Source: Phycisphaerae bacterium
GTDB lineage: Bacteria; Planctomycetota; Phycisphaerae; UBA1845
Assembly (NCBI GenBank): GCA_028289375.1
Contig: JANQQK010000039.1
Coordinates: 16,842 to 80,841 of the forward strand
DNA: 64,000 nucleotides
Direction: 5' to 3'
The notes beneath the pieces were generated by a model. It had not been told where the DNA came from, ran no database searches, and was given only the letters and a program-made list of their open reading frames with translations. Every line of letters begins with the position of its first letter. Within the stretch, counting starts at the first letter, position 1. The translations under genes were made by a program, and so were the position numbers. Positions 51,274-58,989 of this stretch are shown here, one piece after another.

Positions 51274-52170
51274 GTGCGATTCTGTGTGGTTGAATTCAAC
51301 GATGGCGGTCAGGCGCAGCTCTGCGTCGAGAAGGACGGCAAACTCATCAACCTCGATGCCCCAGCCAGCGTGCGGGGCGCACTCGAACAGTATGGGCCTG
51401 ATGGCTTGAAGAAGCTTGGAGCGGATGCGGCGGGCGAAGGTCGGCCATTATCGGACGTGAAGCGTTGGCTGCCCCCTGTCCCCGACCCCCGCACATTCCG
51501 CGACTTCTACGCCTTCGAGCAACACGTAAAGACCTGCCGCGAAATGCGTGGCCAGGAGATGCTGCCGGAGTGGTACGAGCTGGCGATGTTCTACTTCTCG
51601 AATCCCTGCACGATGAAAGGCCACATGGAGCCTGTGAAGAAGCCGTCGGCCACCAACGAGATGGACATCGAGTTGGAGGTTGGCTGCGTGATGGGCAAGC
51701 AGGTCAGCGATGTCTCGGGCGACGTGGCGGATGATGCGATCTTTGGCTACATGGTGCTCAACGACTTGTCCGCGCGTGATCTGCAGCGACAGGAAATGAA
51801 GTGCATGCTCGGACCTGCCAAGGGCAAGGACTTCGCGACGGCCATCGGTCCATACGTGGTGACAAGCGATGAGCTGGCGGACGTGAAAGTTGGCCCGGGT
51901 CGCTACAAGCTGACCATGACGGCCAAGAAGAACGGCAAGGAAATCTCGCGGGGCAACTTCGAAGACCTGACGCACGACTTCACGAAGATGATCGAACGGG
52001 CATCCCGCGATGCGACGCTCTACCCGGGCGACGTCATCGGCAGCGGCACCGTCGGGACCGGCTGCATCCTCGAGCTTCGTCCGGAAAATACGGACGGCTG
52101 GTTGGAGCCGGGTGACACGATGGAATTGGAGATCGAGCGTCTTGGCGTATTGACGACGCCGATCGTCTGA
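51274..52170 (+). CDS. Fumarylacetoacetate hydrolase (FAH) family protein
   Basis: 298 residues from GTG 51274, with AGGAGG seven bases upstream. The FAH C-terminal domain shows the metal ligands Glu133 and Glu135 in DIELEVGCVMG and Asp164 in GYMVLNDLSARDLQ. KGKDFATAIGPYVVT and TLYPGDVIGSGTVGTGCILEL are further family blocks. Members cleave or hydrate beta-diketo or 2-oxo acid compounds in aromatic catabolism; this one cannot be assigned a substrate. It is followed 92 bases later by a flavin reductase-like gene on the same strand, a pairing that suggests a shared catabolic role. Confidence 0.9.
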   Translation: MRFCVVEFNDGGQAQLCVEKDGKLINLDAPASVRGALEQYGPDGLKKLGADAAGEGRPLSDVKRWLPPVPDPRTFRDFYAFEQHVKTCREMRGQEMLPEWYELAMFYFSNPCTMKGHMEPVKKPSATNEMDIELEVGCVMGKQVSDVSGDVADDAIFGYMVLNDLSARDLQRQEMKCMLGPAKGKDFATAIGPYVVTSDELADVKVGPGRYKLTMTAKKNGKEISRGNFEDLTHDFTKMIERASRDATLYPGDVIGSGTVGTGCILELRPENTDGWLEPGDTMELEIERLGVLTTPIV

Positions 52171-52262
52171 TCACGTCGATTGGCGTTTGGACGTTTCAAC
52201 GCGGGCGAACATCTGTTGGCATTCCCGTCACCTGCGAGGGGTGACGCTACAGAAGAGAGACG

Positions 52263-52898
52263 ATGAAGACTTTCACCGAGTATCAGACGATCGTCACCGG
52301 CGAACGCGAACCACGGGCGAACCACCACACGCTGCTCAGTTGTGTGCTGCCGCGCCCGATCGCGTTCGTGTCGACGGTGTCGCCGGAAGGCGTGCCGAAT
52401 CTGGCGCCGTTCTCGTTCTTCAACGCCGTCGGCTCGAGTCCGCCGGCCATCATCTTTTCGCCAGCCACGCGCGCCAACAACACCGACAAGGACACGCTCA
52501 ACAACATCAAAGCCACCGGCGAATTCGTCGTTCAGGTCGTCACGCACGACATCAAGGAGGCGATGAACCAGGCGTCGGCCAACTACCCGACCGGCGTGAA
52601 CGAGTTCGAGCAAGCCGGATTCACCCAGGTTCCAAGCGTGCACGTCAAGCCGCCGCGCGTCGGTGAATCGCCCGTGCAGATGGAGTGCAAGCTCGTGCAG
52701 GTCGTCAAGGTCGGCGACGGCCCGCTGTCGGCCAACATCGTCATCGGGCATGTGCTCTGCTTTCACGTGGCTGACGGCTACCTGCTGGAAAATGGCACGG
52801 TGGACGTCGAAAAGGTCGACCTTGTGGGTCGCATGGGTGGCGACTGGTACTCGACGATTCGCGATCGGTTCGAGCTTGGCAAACCGGGCCCAGTCTGA
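52263..52898 (+). CDS. Flavin reductase-like FMN-binding split-barrel protein
   Basis: 211 residues. LPRPIAFVSTVSPEGVPNLAPFSFFNAVGSSPPAIIFS is the FMN-binding core of the flavin reductase-like domain; NTDKDTLNNIKATGEFVVQVV and HVLCFHV follow as expected. Such proteins bind FMN and may reduce flavin for a partner or act directly. GAAGAGAGACG precedes the ATG. Followed six bases later by a small zinc-ribbon membrane protein and then mutY. Confidence 0.9.
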   Translation: MKTFTEYQTIVTGEREPRANHHTLLSCVLPRPIAFVSTVSPEGVPNLAPFSFFNAVGSSPPAIIFSPATRANNTDKDTLNNIKATGEFVVQVVTHDIKEAMNQASANYPTGVNEFEQAGFTQVPSVHVKPPRVGESPVQMECKLVQVVKVGDGPLSANIVIGHVLCFHVADGYLLENGTVDVEKVDLVGRMGGDWYSTIRDRFELGKPGPV

Positions 52899-52904
52899 CG
52901 CACA

Positions 52905-53093
52905 ATGACCGAGTTGGCAGACATCCTGGCCATGCGCAGCGCGACCTACTATTGGATAGGGGTGTTCGTGGTGTCGCTGGTCGTGTTTGTCACCGCCGCC
53001 CGGAATCCAAACCCACGCTGCCGCCGCTGCAAAGAGCTGAATCGACCGATGGCCATGTATTGCGCTCAGTGCGGACACAAGCTGAGAGGCTGA
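52905..53093 (+). CDS. Small membrane protein with C-terminal zinc ribbon
   Basis: 62 residues. One membrane helix (YWIGVFVVSLVVFVTAA, about 16-32) is followed by a treble-clef-like zinc ribbon: CRRC (39-42) and CAQC (53-56) in MYCAQCGHKL. It starts six bases after the flavin reductase-like gene, and its stop overlaps the mutY ATG by one base (TGATG), so the three are probably co-translated. No known gene is recognised. Zinc-ribbon membrane proteins of this size often remain uncharacterised. Confidence 0.8.
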   Translation: MTELADILAMRSATYYWIGVFVVSLVVFVTAARNPNPRCRRCKELNRPMAMYCAQCGHKLRG

Positions 53094-54184
53094 TGTCGCA
53101 CCACGCCGACCTTCCCGCCCCCGCCGTTCGTCAGGCGATCCGCCGCAAACTCCTCGCATGGTATGACCGCAACAAGCGCGACCTGCCGTGGCGACGGCGG
53201 ACCGGTGACCCGTACGCCTCGTGGGTCTCGGAGATCATGCTGCAGCAGACGCAGGTCGAGACCGTCATTCCCTATTTCGAGCGGTTCATGAAGCGGTTTC
53301 CAACGGTGAAGGCGCTGGCGAACGCGACGGATGACGATCTGCTCGCGCACTGGCAGGGATTGGGCTACTACCGTCGGGCGATGCACCTGCACAAGGCTGC
53401 GAAGCAGGTGGCGGGCAATGGCGGGTCATTTCCGGACACCGTGGATGGACTGCTGGAACTGCCCGGTGTCGGGCGGTACACAGCCGGTGCGGTGGCGTCG
53501 ATCGCATTTGATCGTCGGGCGGCAGCGGTGGATGGGAACGTGATGCGTGTGTTCGCTAGGCTGTTCGAGATCGAGGACGACATCAGTCAGCCACGGACCC
53601 AGCAACGCTTCTGGTCGCTGGCCGAGGGATTACTACCGCGGAAGCGCTGTGGCGATTTCAACCAGGCCATCATGGACCTTGGCGCGACGGTGTGCACACC
53701 GACCAACCCGCGATGCCTGCTGTGTCCCTTGAGCACACACTGCCGAGCATTTGCCAACGGCGACCCATCACGACTGCCAGTTAAGAAACGCACCAATGCC
53801 GTCCCCGAGATTCACCACGTCGTCGCCATGATCCGCTGCGGCGATGCGTTCCTGATGACCAAACGCCCCGCCGGTGGACTCTGGTCGGGGTTGTGGGAGT
53901 TTCCGAACGCGGCGGTCTCCAACGATGAATCCGAAACAGCGGCGCTTGGCCGTGTCCTAGAGGCATACGGCGTGGAACCGGACACTGAGACTGAACACGT
54001 TGGCCGCGTGACCCACCGACTGACGCACCGACTCATGCAGTTTGATGTCTACAAGTCGCGGATCGACCCAACCGCCACCGTTGTGATGGTCCCGGATAGC
54101 GGTTGGTACACCCGCCAGTCGATACAAGATGTCGGGATCTCTACGGCATCACGAAAGATGCTGGAGGTCGTCCGCAATGCGTAG
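53093..54184 (+). CDS. mutY: A/G-specific adenine glycosylase MutY
   Basis: 363 residues starting MSHHADLPAP at the TGATG overlap. It removes adenine mispaired with 8-oxoguanine. The catalytic Glu47 lies in SEIMLQQTQVETV, the helix-hairpin-helix in LPGVGRYTAGAVASIAF, and the catalytic Asp147 in AAVDGNVMRVFAR. The iron-sulfur loop has Cys201-x6-Cys208-x2-Cys211-x5-Cys217. The C-terminal NUDIX-like 8-oxoG-recognition domain contains FLMTKRPAGGLWSGLWEFPN. Its 3' end overlaps the convergent membrane-protein gene by 44 bases. Confidence 0.96.
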   Translation: MSHHADLPAPAVRQAIRRKLLAWYDRNKRDLPWRRRTGDPYASWVSEIMLQQTQVETVIPYFERFMKRFPTVKALANATDDDLLAHWQGLGYYRRAMHLHKAAKQVAGNGGSFPDTVDGLLELPGVGRYTAGAVASIAFDRRAAAVDGNVMRVFARLFEIEDDISQPRTQQRFWSLAEGLLPRKRCGDFNQAIMDLGATVCTPTNPRCLLCPLSTHCRAFANGDPSRLPVKKRTNAVPEIHHVVAMIRCGDAFLMTKRPAGGLWSGLWEFPNAAVSNDESETAALGRVLEAYGVEPDTETEHVGRVTHRLTHRLMQFDVYKSRIDPTATVVMVPDSGWYTRQSIQDVGISTASRKMLEVVRNA

Positions 54185-54638
54185 CCGTGCTCGGTGCGAG
54201 TACCGAGGCGCACAAGCACAAACAGATCAGCACGACAAGTCCGCTAACGAAAACCAGCTTGCGCGCGGTACGCCGTTCTGTCCATGTGAGCTTGCGGAAT
54301 GTGACGTCAAAAGTGGCACGACAAAATCGTCCCAGGTTGATGATCAAGAATACAATCCAGACCATGATTGCCAGAGAAAACACAGCCTCTGGAACTGGGA
54401 ACGACACGAAGCTCAACAATGCGAAGATTCCCCCGGCTGCTATCGGCGTGAGCACGGCGAGAATCGCGTCAGACAAAGCGGAATCGTACGCATCGAACAA
54501 CCATGAAACCGCAGGCCGATAAGTTGATGGATCCGCCGGATCGAACGCCCGACCACATTCCGGGCAACGGTCTGCCGTCAGGAAATTCAATTTGTACGTG
54601 CAATCCATGCAGTACATCGGTTTGACGAATGGCGGCAT
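54141..54638 (-). CDS. Membrane protein with N-terminal CPECGR-type zinc ribbon
   Basis: About 165 residues from ATG 54636-54638 (GAGGA upstream); a GTG eight codons earlier is possible. The N-terminus has CMDC, then 10 residues, then RCPECGRAFDPADPSTY, a two-CxxC zinc ribbon followed by a FDPADPxT motif that I associate with planctomycete membrane proteins. Two or three membrane helices follow (ALSDAILAVLTPIAAGGIFALLSFVSF, AVFSLAIMVWIVFLII, LVFVSGLVVLICLCLCASVL). Function unknown. Convergent and overlapping with mutY. Confidence 0.8.
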   Translation of the reverse strand: MPPFVKPMYCMDCTYKLNFLTADRCPECGRAFDPADPSTYRPAVSWLFDAYDSALSDAILAVLTPIAAGGIFALLSFVSFPVPEAVFSLAIMVWIVFLIINLGRFCRATFDVTFRKLTWTERRTARKLVFVSGLVVLICLCLCASVLAPSTATHCGRPPASFVMP

Positions 54639-54764
54639 GTCGACAAGTTCCTCGTAAAGCACCGATCGATGCTACACACAGCCAGCCGCGTGGTCGCTTC
54701 AATTGTTCGTTTGAATATCAGATTGGAACTTCGAGTTGTTCTGCTTGCTGGCCAGGCGTTGCCC

Positions 54765-55142
54765 TTACGTTGCGGCTTTGAAACCCGCAATTGCGAGGCA
54801 CAGCCAACCGATCATGAGCAGCACGCCGCCGATGGGGGTGATGGCGCCGAGGACCTTGATGCCGGTCAGGGGGATGGCGTAAACGGTGCCGCAGAAAATC
54901 ATGATCCCGACAAGGAAGCACCAGCCGGCGGCGTTGGTGGGACCCGGGATGTCGCGCGAGACGAGCCACGCCACCGCGATCAGGGCGAACACGTGGTACA
55001 TCTGGTAGCGCGCAGCCACCTCGAACGTGGTCAGGTCGGCCGGTTCCAGCACCTTCTTCAGTCCGTGTGCACCGAACGCGCCGGCGGCGACGCTGACAAG
55101 TCCGTTGATCGCCGCGATCGCCAGCCAGATGTTCCAGCTCAT
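54765..55142 (-). CDS. DUF423 small membrane protein
   Basis: 125 residues with four hydrophobic helices. AAINGLVSVAAGAFGAHGLKKVLEP and YQMYHVFALIAVAW are the DUF423 (YgdD-like) hallmarks, with the conserved GAFGAHGL and HxLAL-like His. Function of the family is unknown. It follows the FxsA gene by 18 bases on the same strand, probably a two-gene operon. Confidence 0.93.
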   Translation of the reverse strand: MSWNIWLAIAAINGLVSVAAGAFGAHGLKKVLEPADLTTFEVAARYQMYHVFALIAVAWLVSRDIPGPTNAAGWCFLVGIMIFCGTVYAIPLTGIKVLGAITPIGGVLLMIGWLCLAIAGFKAAT

Positions 55143-55160
55143 GCGTATCTCTCCCTGTCG

Positions 55161-55658
55161 TTATTCGAGCGTCTTGTTGGGATCGACGTCGTGGACCTTC
55201 TTGACCTCGACGTCGACGAACTGATCGTCCGAGCCGCCGCGCATGTCGAATCCGCCGTGGACACCGTGGCCATGCATCTCGAAGCTGCTCGTGAAGGTCA
55301 CGCGGTTGCGGAAGTAGCCAGCCAGCAGAACCTTCACGATCGCCCGCAGCGGCGGGATCAGCAGGCAGAATCCGACCGCATCCGTGATGATCCCCGGCGT
55401 GATCAGCACCACGCCAGCCACCAGGATCAACACGCCGTCGAACAGTTGCGAAGTGGGCATCCGCCCCGCCGCCAGTTCGTTTTGCACGTTTTGTAACGCC
55501 TTCAACCCCTCATGACGGGCCAGCGCAGCACCGACGATGCCGGTCAGGATCACCAGCAGGATCGTCCACGGCGTCGTGATCGCCTCAGCCACCCGGATGA
55601 GCACGAAAATCTCGATCACGGGCATCGAGACGAACAGGATGAGCAGAATGAAAAACAA
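55161..55658 (-). CDS. fxsA: FxsA-family membrane protein
   Basis: 165 residues. The N-terminal FILLILFVSMPVIEIFVLIRVAEAI and WTILLVILTGIVGAALARHEGLKAL are typical of FxsA (suppressor of F exclusion of phage T7), and LFDGVLILVAGVVLITPGIITDAVGFCLLIPPLR is the other conserved membrane hairpin. The C-terminal about 50 residues are polar with a HGHGVHGGFDMRGG stretch. Divergent from queE and upstream of the DUF423 gene. Confidence 0.9.
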   Translation of the reverse strand: MFFILLILFVSMPVIEIFVLIRVAEAITTPWTILLVILTGIVGAALARHEGLKALQNVQNELAAGRMPTSQLFDGVLILVAGVVLITPGIITDAVGFCLLIPPLRAIVKVLLAGYFRNRVTFTSSFEMHGHGVHGGFDMRGGSDDQFVDVEVKKVHDVDPNKTLE

Positions 55659-55766
55659 GAGCAGCCTCCGACGGCATTATGCGACAAGCCGCCGATCCCG
55701 GCCAGTGGTCGACGACGTAACGATTTGGTACAAAGGGAGTTTAGTGGTTTGCGGGAACGGGGTCCG

Positions 55767-56453
55767 ATGCGGATTTGCGAGATCTATCAGTCGATTCAGG
55801 GCGAAGGCAAGCTGACAGGCGTGCCGTCGATCTTCGTGCGCAGCAGCGGGTGCAACCTGCGCTGCACGTGGTGCGACACCCCATTCGCCAGTTGGGAGCC
55901 CGAGGGCGACGAGATGGACGTCGATGCGATCGTGTCGGCGGTGGCGTTCTACTCCGGGCGGCATGTGGTCATCACCGGTGGCGAGCCGATGATCTGGCCC
56001 GACATCGGTCCGCTGACGCACGCACTCCGCGATCGGGGATACCACATCACCGTCGAAACAGCCGGGACGATCTACCGCGACGTAGCCTGCGATCTCGCCA
56101 GCGTCAGTCCGAAGCTATCCAACTCGACGCCGTGGGACCGCGACGAAAATGGCTGGGCGGAGCGTCATGAACGTTTGAGATTGAACCTCAACGTCATACG
56201 GGATTTCCTAAGCCGGCATCCGTTTCAGCTGAAATTCGTGGTCGCATCCCCGGACGATCTGGACGAAATCGACGATCTGCTGAATCAACTCGGCGATGTC
56301 GAGCCGACCAACGTTCTGCTCATGCCCGAAGGTGTTGACGCGAATGTGTTGACGGATCGGGCCGAGTGGGTGTCTGCGGTGTGCATGGAGCGCGGCTTCC
56401 GGTTCTGCCCGCGGCTGCACATCCTGATGTTCGGCCACGTGCGTGGTGTTTGA
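55767..56453 (+). CDS. queE: 7-carboxy-7-deazaguanine synthase QueE
   Basis: 228 residues starting MRICEIYQSIQGEGKLTG; a longer in-frame extension overlaps the divergent FxsA gene and is rejected. The radical-SAM cluster motif is CNLRCTWC (Cys29, Cys33, Cys36), with VITGGEP for SAM binding. It converts 6-carboxytetrahydropterin to 7-carboxy-7-deazaguanine for queuosine. It lies 24 bases ahead of queD, which makes its substrate. The QueC and QueF steps are not encoded here. Confidence 0.95.
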   Translation: MRICEIYQSIQGEGKLTGVPSIFVRSSGCNLRCTWCDTPFASWEPEGDEMDVDAIVSAVAFYSGRHVVITGGEPMIWPDIGPLTHALRDRGYHITVETAGTIYRDVACDLASVSPKLSNSTPWDRDENGWAERHERLRLNLNVIRDFLSRHPFQLKFVVASPDDLDEIDDLLNQLGDVEPTNVLLMPEGVDANVLTDRAEWVSAVCMERGFRFCPRLHILMFGHVRGV

Positions 56454-56477
56454 AGATTCGGAATCGGAGGCGGCGGC

Positions 56478-56939
56478 GTGTACAGAATTTGCAAAGCATT
56501 CACTATCGAGACAGGCCACATGCTCAGCAAGCACCCGGAGCGGTGCAAGTATCCGCATGGCCACACCCGCCGTGTGGAATTGGTGATTTCCGCACCGTCT
56601 CTCGACGAAAACGACATGGTGTGTGACTTCAAGTGGATCAAGCTGGCGATGGCGGAGTATCTCGATCAGTTCGACCACGCGTTGTGCGTCAACGCCGAAG
56701 ATCCGATCCTGGAACAACTCGGCAGCGCCGGAGAGCGCGTGATCGTGTTCGACGAAGGCGATCCAACCACCGAATTGATGGCAAAACGGATCCATGACCA
56801 TCTGAATGCGCACATTCGGGCTGGCCGGTCGTTTACCGCCAAGTCGGGGGTAACGTACACCATCAAACCGCATGTACGCGTCGAACGGGTCCGCGTCGGT
56901 GAAACGCCGACGAGTTGGGCAGAGTATGGCGAATCATAG
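56478..56939 (+). CDS. queD: 6-carboxy-5,6,7,8-tetrahydropterin synthase QueD
   Basis: 153 residues from GTG 56478 with GGAGG upstream. Zinc ligands are His14, His27 and His29 (KYPHGHT), with the catalytic Cys23 in ERCKYPHGH and the Asp66-His67 pair in QFDHAL. It acts on dihydroneopterin triphosphate in queuosine biosynthesis. In an operon with queE. Confidence 0.93.
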   Translation: MYRICKAFTIETGHMLSKHPERCKYPHGHTRRVELVISAPSLDENDMVCDFKWIKLAMAEYLDQFDHALCVNAEDPILEQLGSAGERVIVFDEGDPTTELMAKRIHDHLNAHIRAGRSFTAKSGVTYTIKPHVRVERVRVGETPTSWAEYGES

Positions 56940-57127
56940 AAAATGCGCGAGGGGACGTGCCTGAAATCTGCATGAGTGTGTGGAGTTGTCGCGAAATGTC
57001 ACAACGGGCAATAAACAACTCTCTCTGACGAAAAACGTGGTACACTGACACGTGTGGTCGCGTGTGGTTCGCAGATTCCAATTCAAAGCACAAGCAGAGC
57101 GGGCGCGACAAAAGGAGGTAGGGACAG

Positions 57128-58966
57128 ATGCTTCGATGGACGGGTCTGGCTGTCGGTTTGGCCGCGATCTTCGCAACCCCGACCCTTGGCGGCGTGCGCT
57201 TCGTCAGGAGCGGGGTCGTTTCGTTTTCGTTCGAGGAGGACTTCATTAACTTCTTCACGGTCGCGGGGCTGACGTTCGACGAGTTCGTTTCCACCGCACC
57301 ACCGAGGCCGGGGTTTGATCTTGGCCTGCGTGTGCTCGAATCATCCGACTTCTCAATCGGCGTGATCGATGGCGAATTCGTATCGTTTCGCGATGGCCGA
57401 CTGAATACCGAGGGCGGCGCACGCTTCACGATCCCCGGCTCTCCGCTGCCGTTCGATCTTGACGCATTCTCATTCATCTACGACGCGGAGCACGAACCCG
57501 AGGCATGGCACGCACTTGGCGCGATTCGGGTCGTGCCCTTCTTCGAGCAATTCTCGTCGATGGCCGACTTCACGCCCGGACCGATTCTCTACGACGATGC
57601 GACCGGTCAACTCAGCATCACAGAGCTGACGCTGGTGATTTCGCAGGAAGCCGCGTCGGACATTCTCGCCGCGCCTGATCTCGCGGGCGCTCCGTTTGGC
57701 CGGGCGCGCATCGACATCCAGATGATCATTCCCAGCGGCGACGGCGATGATGACACGGACGTTGACGTTGGCGATTATGGCGCGTATCGCGCGTGCCATA
57801 CCGGCCCCGATGCGTTTCTGGAGGACGCCGCCTGCCGGATTTTCGATTTCGACGACGACCGCGATGTCGATCTTCTCGACCTCGGCGGCGTACAGCGGCG
57901 TTACACCGGTCCGCTGCTGCTCGTGAACATCGACGCGACCGTCGAGCCATTCGTTGACGTTGATGTTACCCCGCCGGACTTTTTCGACCTCGAGCAGGGA
58001 ACAACGCCATTCCGTCGCAGTTACAAAGCCGGCGACAACGTCACGCTCACCGCACCGGAAAACACGTTGCTCAGCGGTTTTGTCCGCTGGAACGTCAACG
58101 GTATCGATCAAGCCGATGGGCAAGACACCATCACCCTCTCCATGGAGCAGCCGCAGAACGCTGTCGCCGTGTACGAACGGGTCACGTCGGAACTCTTTGT
58201 CGAATCAAGCGGCGTCTTCAACGTACCGATCACCGCATCACCAGCCGACGTCTTCGAAAGCGAAGGTGCCACAACCGAATTCACGCTCGTCTATCCCGAT
58301 GACACCGAGGTGACCCTGACAGCGCCGGCGGAGTGGGATGGCCGATTCCTTCAGCAATGGGAGATTGACGGTGCCCCCGGCGTCGTCGCGGAGCAGAACG
58401 CGACCTTTACGATTTCCGAGTTCACGACGGCGACGGCCGTCTATCGCGACATCGTGATTCTCAAGCAACCGCAAAGCCTCGCGCAGTGTGAGGGGTTGCC
58501 TGGGGAATTGAGCGTCGTCGCGCTCGGCAACAACCTGTCCTATCAGTGGCTCGTCGACGATGAGCCGATCGCAGGAGCAACGAGCGCAACGCTCTCCTTC
58601 GAATCGATCGGGCCTGACCAGACCGGTCCCTACCGCGTCGAAATCAGCAGTCCATTTGCCACGGTCACGAGCGAGGTGGCGTTCATTGGTGTCGCACAGG
58701 TCCCGCAGGTCACGTCCAATCCGATCGGTGGTGATTTCTGTCCCGGCGACAATGTGCTCTTCTTCGTGAGTGCAATGGGAACGTCGCCGGAATATCAGTG
58801 GCTGTTCAATGGCGATGAGATTCCCGGCGCGACATCGTTCTTCTATTCGTTCGACGTGGTCGATGCGAGCCAAGCCGGCGCTTACGCGGTTCGGGTCACG
58901 AACAATTGCGGTGAAACGGTCTCGCAGGATGCGATCGTCACGATCGACATCGAGAATTGCCCATAA
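57128..58966 (+). CDS. Secreted protein with internal dockerin-like module and two Ig-like domains
   Basis: 612 residues, with AAGGAGG about 10 bases before the ATG. Signal peptide WTGLAVGLAAIFATPTLGG. Residues about 25-200 form a beta-rich domain without known relatives to me. At about 210-262 comes the acidic module DDDTDVDVGDYGAYRACHTGPD ... CRIFDFDDDRDVDLLDL, here internal and not C-terminal. Beta-sandwich repeats follow, and two Ig-like domains end the protein (SYQWLVDDEPIAGATSATL; EYQWLFNGDEIPGATSFF, each followed by GxYxVxVxN-like). It is 23 bases upstream of a metalloprotease gene, likely one operon for secreted products. Confidence 0.82.
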   Translation: MLRWTGLAVGLAAIFATPTLGGVRFVRSGVVSFSFEEDFINFFTVAGLTFDEFVSTAPPRPGFDLGLRVLESSDFSIGVIDGEFVSFRDGRLNTEGGARFTIPGSPLPFDLDAFSFIYDAEHEPEAWHALGAIRVVPFFEQFSSMADFTPGPILYDDATGQLSITELTLVISQEAASDILAAPDLAGAPFGRARIDIQMIIPSGDGDDDTDVDVGDYGAYRACHTGPDAFLEDAACRIFDFDDDRDVDLLDLGGVQRRYTGPLLLVNIDATVEPFVDVDVTPPDFFDLEQGTTPFRRSYKAGDNVTLTAPENTLLSGFVRWNVNGIDQADGQDTITLSMEQPQNAVAVYERVTSELFVESSGVFNVPITASPADVFESEGATTEFTLVYPDDTEVTLTAPAEWDGRFLQQWEIDGAPGVVAEQNATFTISEFTTATAVYRDIVILKQPQSLAQCEGLPGELSVVALGNNLSYQWLVDDEPIAGATSATLSFESIGPDQTGPYRVEISSPFATVTSEVAFIGVAQVPQVTSNPIGGDFCPGDNVLFFVSAMGTSPEYQWLFNGDEIPGATSFFYSFDVVDASQAGAYAVRVTNNCGETVSQDAIVTIDIENCP

Positions 58967-58989
58967 AGCAGCAACCAGGAGCAATGGAA

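Noticed and set aside
57018..57050. TACACT near 57041 as the -10 of the Ig-like protein promoter
   Set aside because: No -35 match at 15-19 bases upstream; left unassigned.
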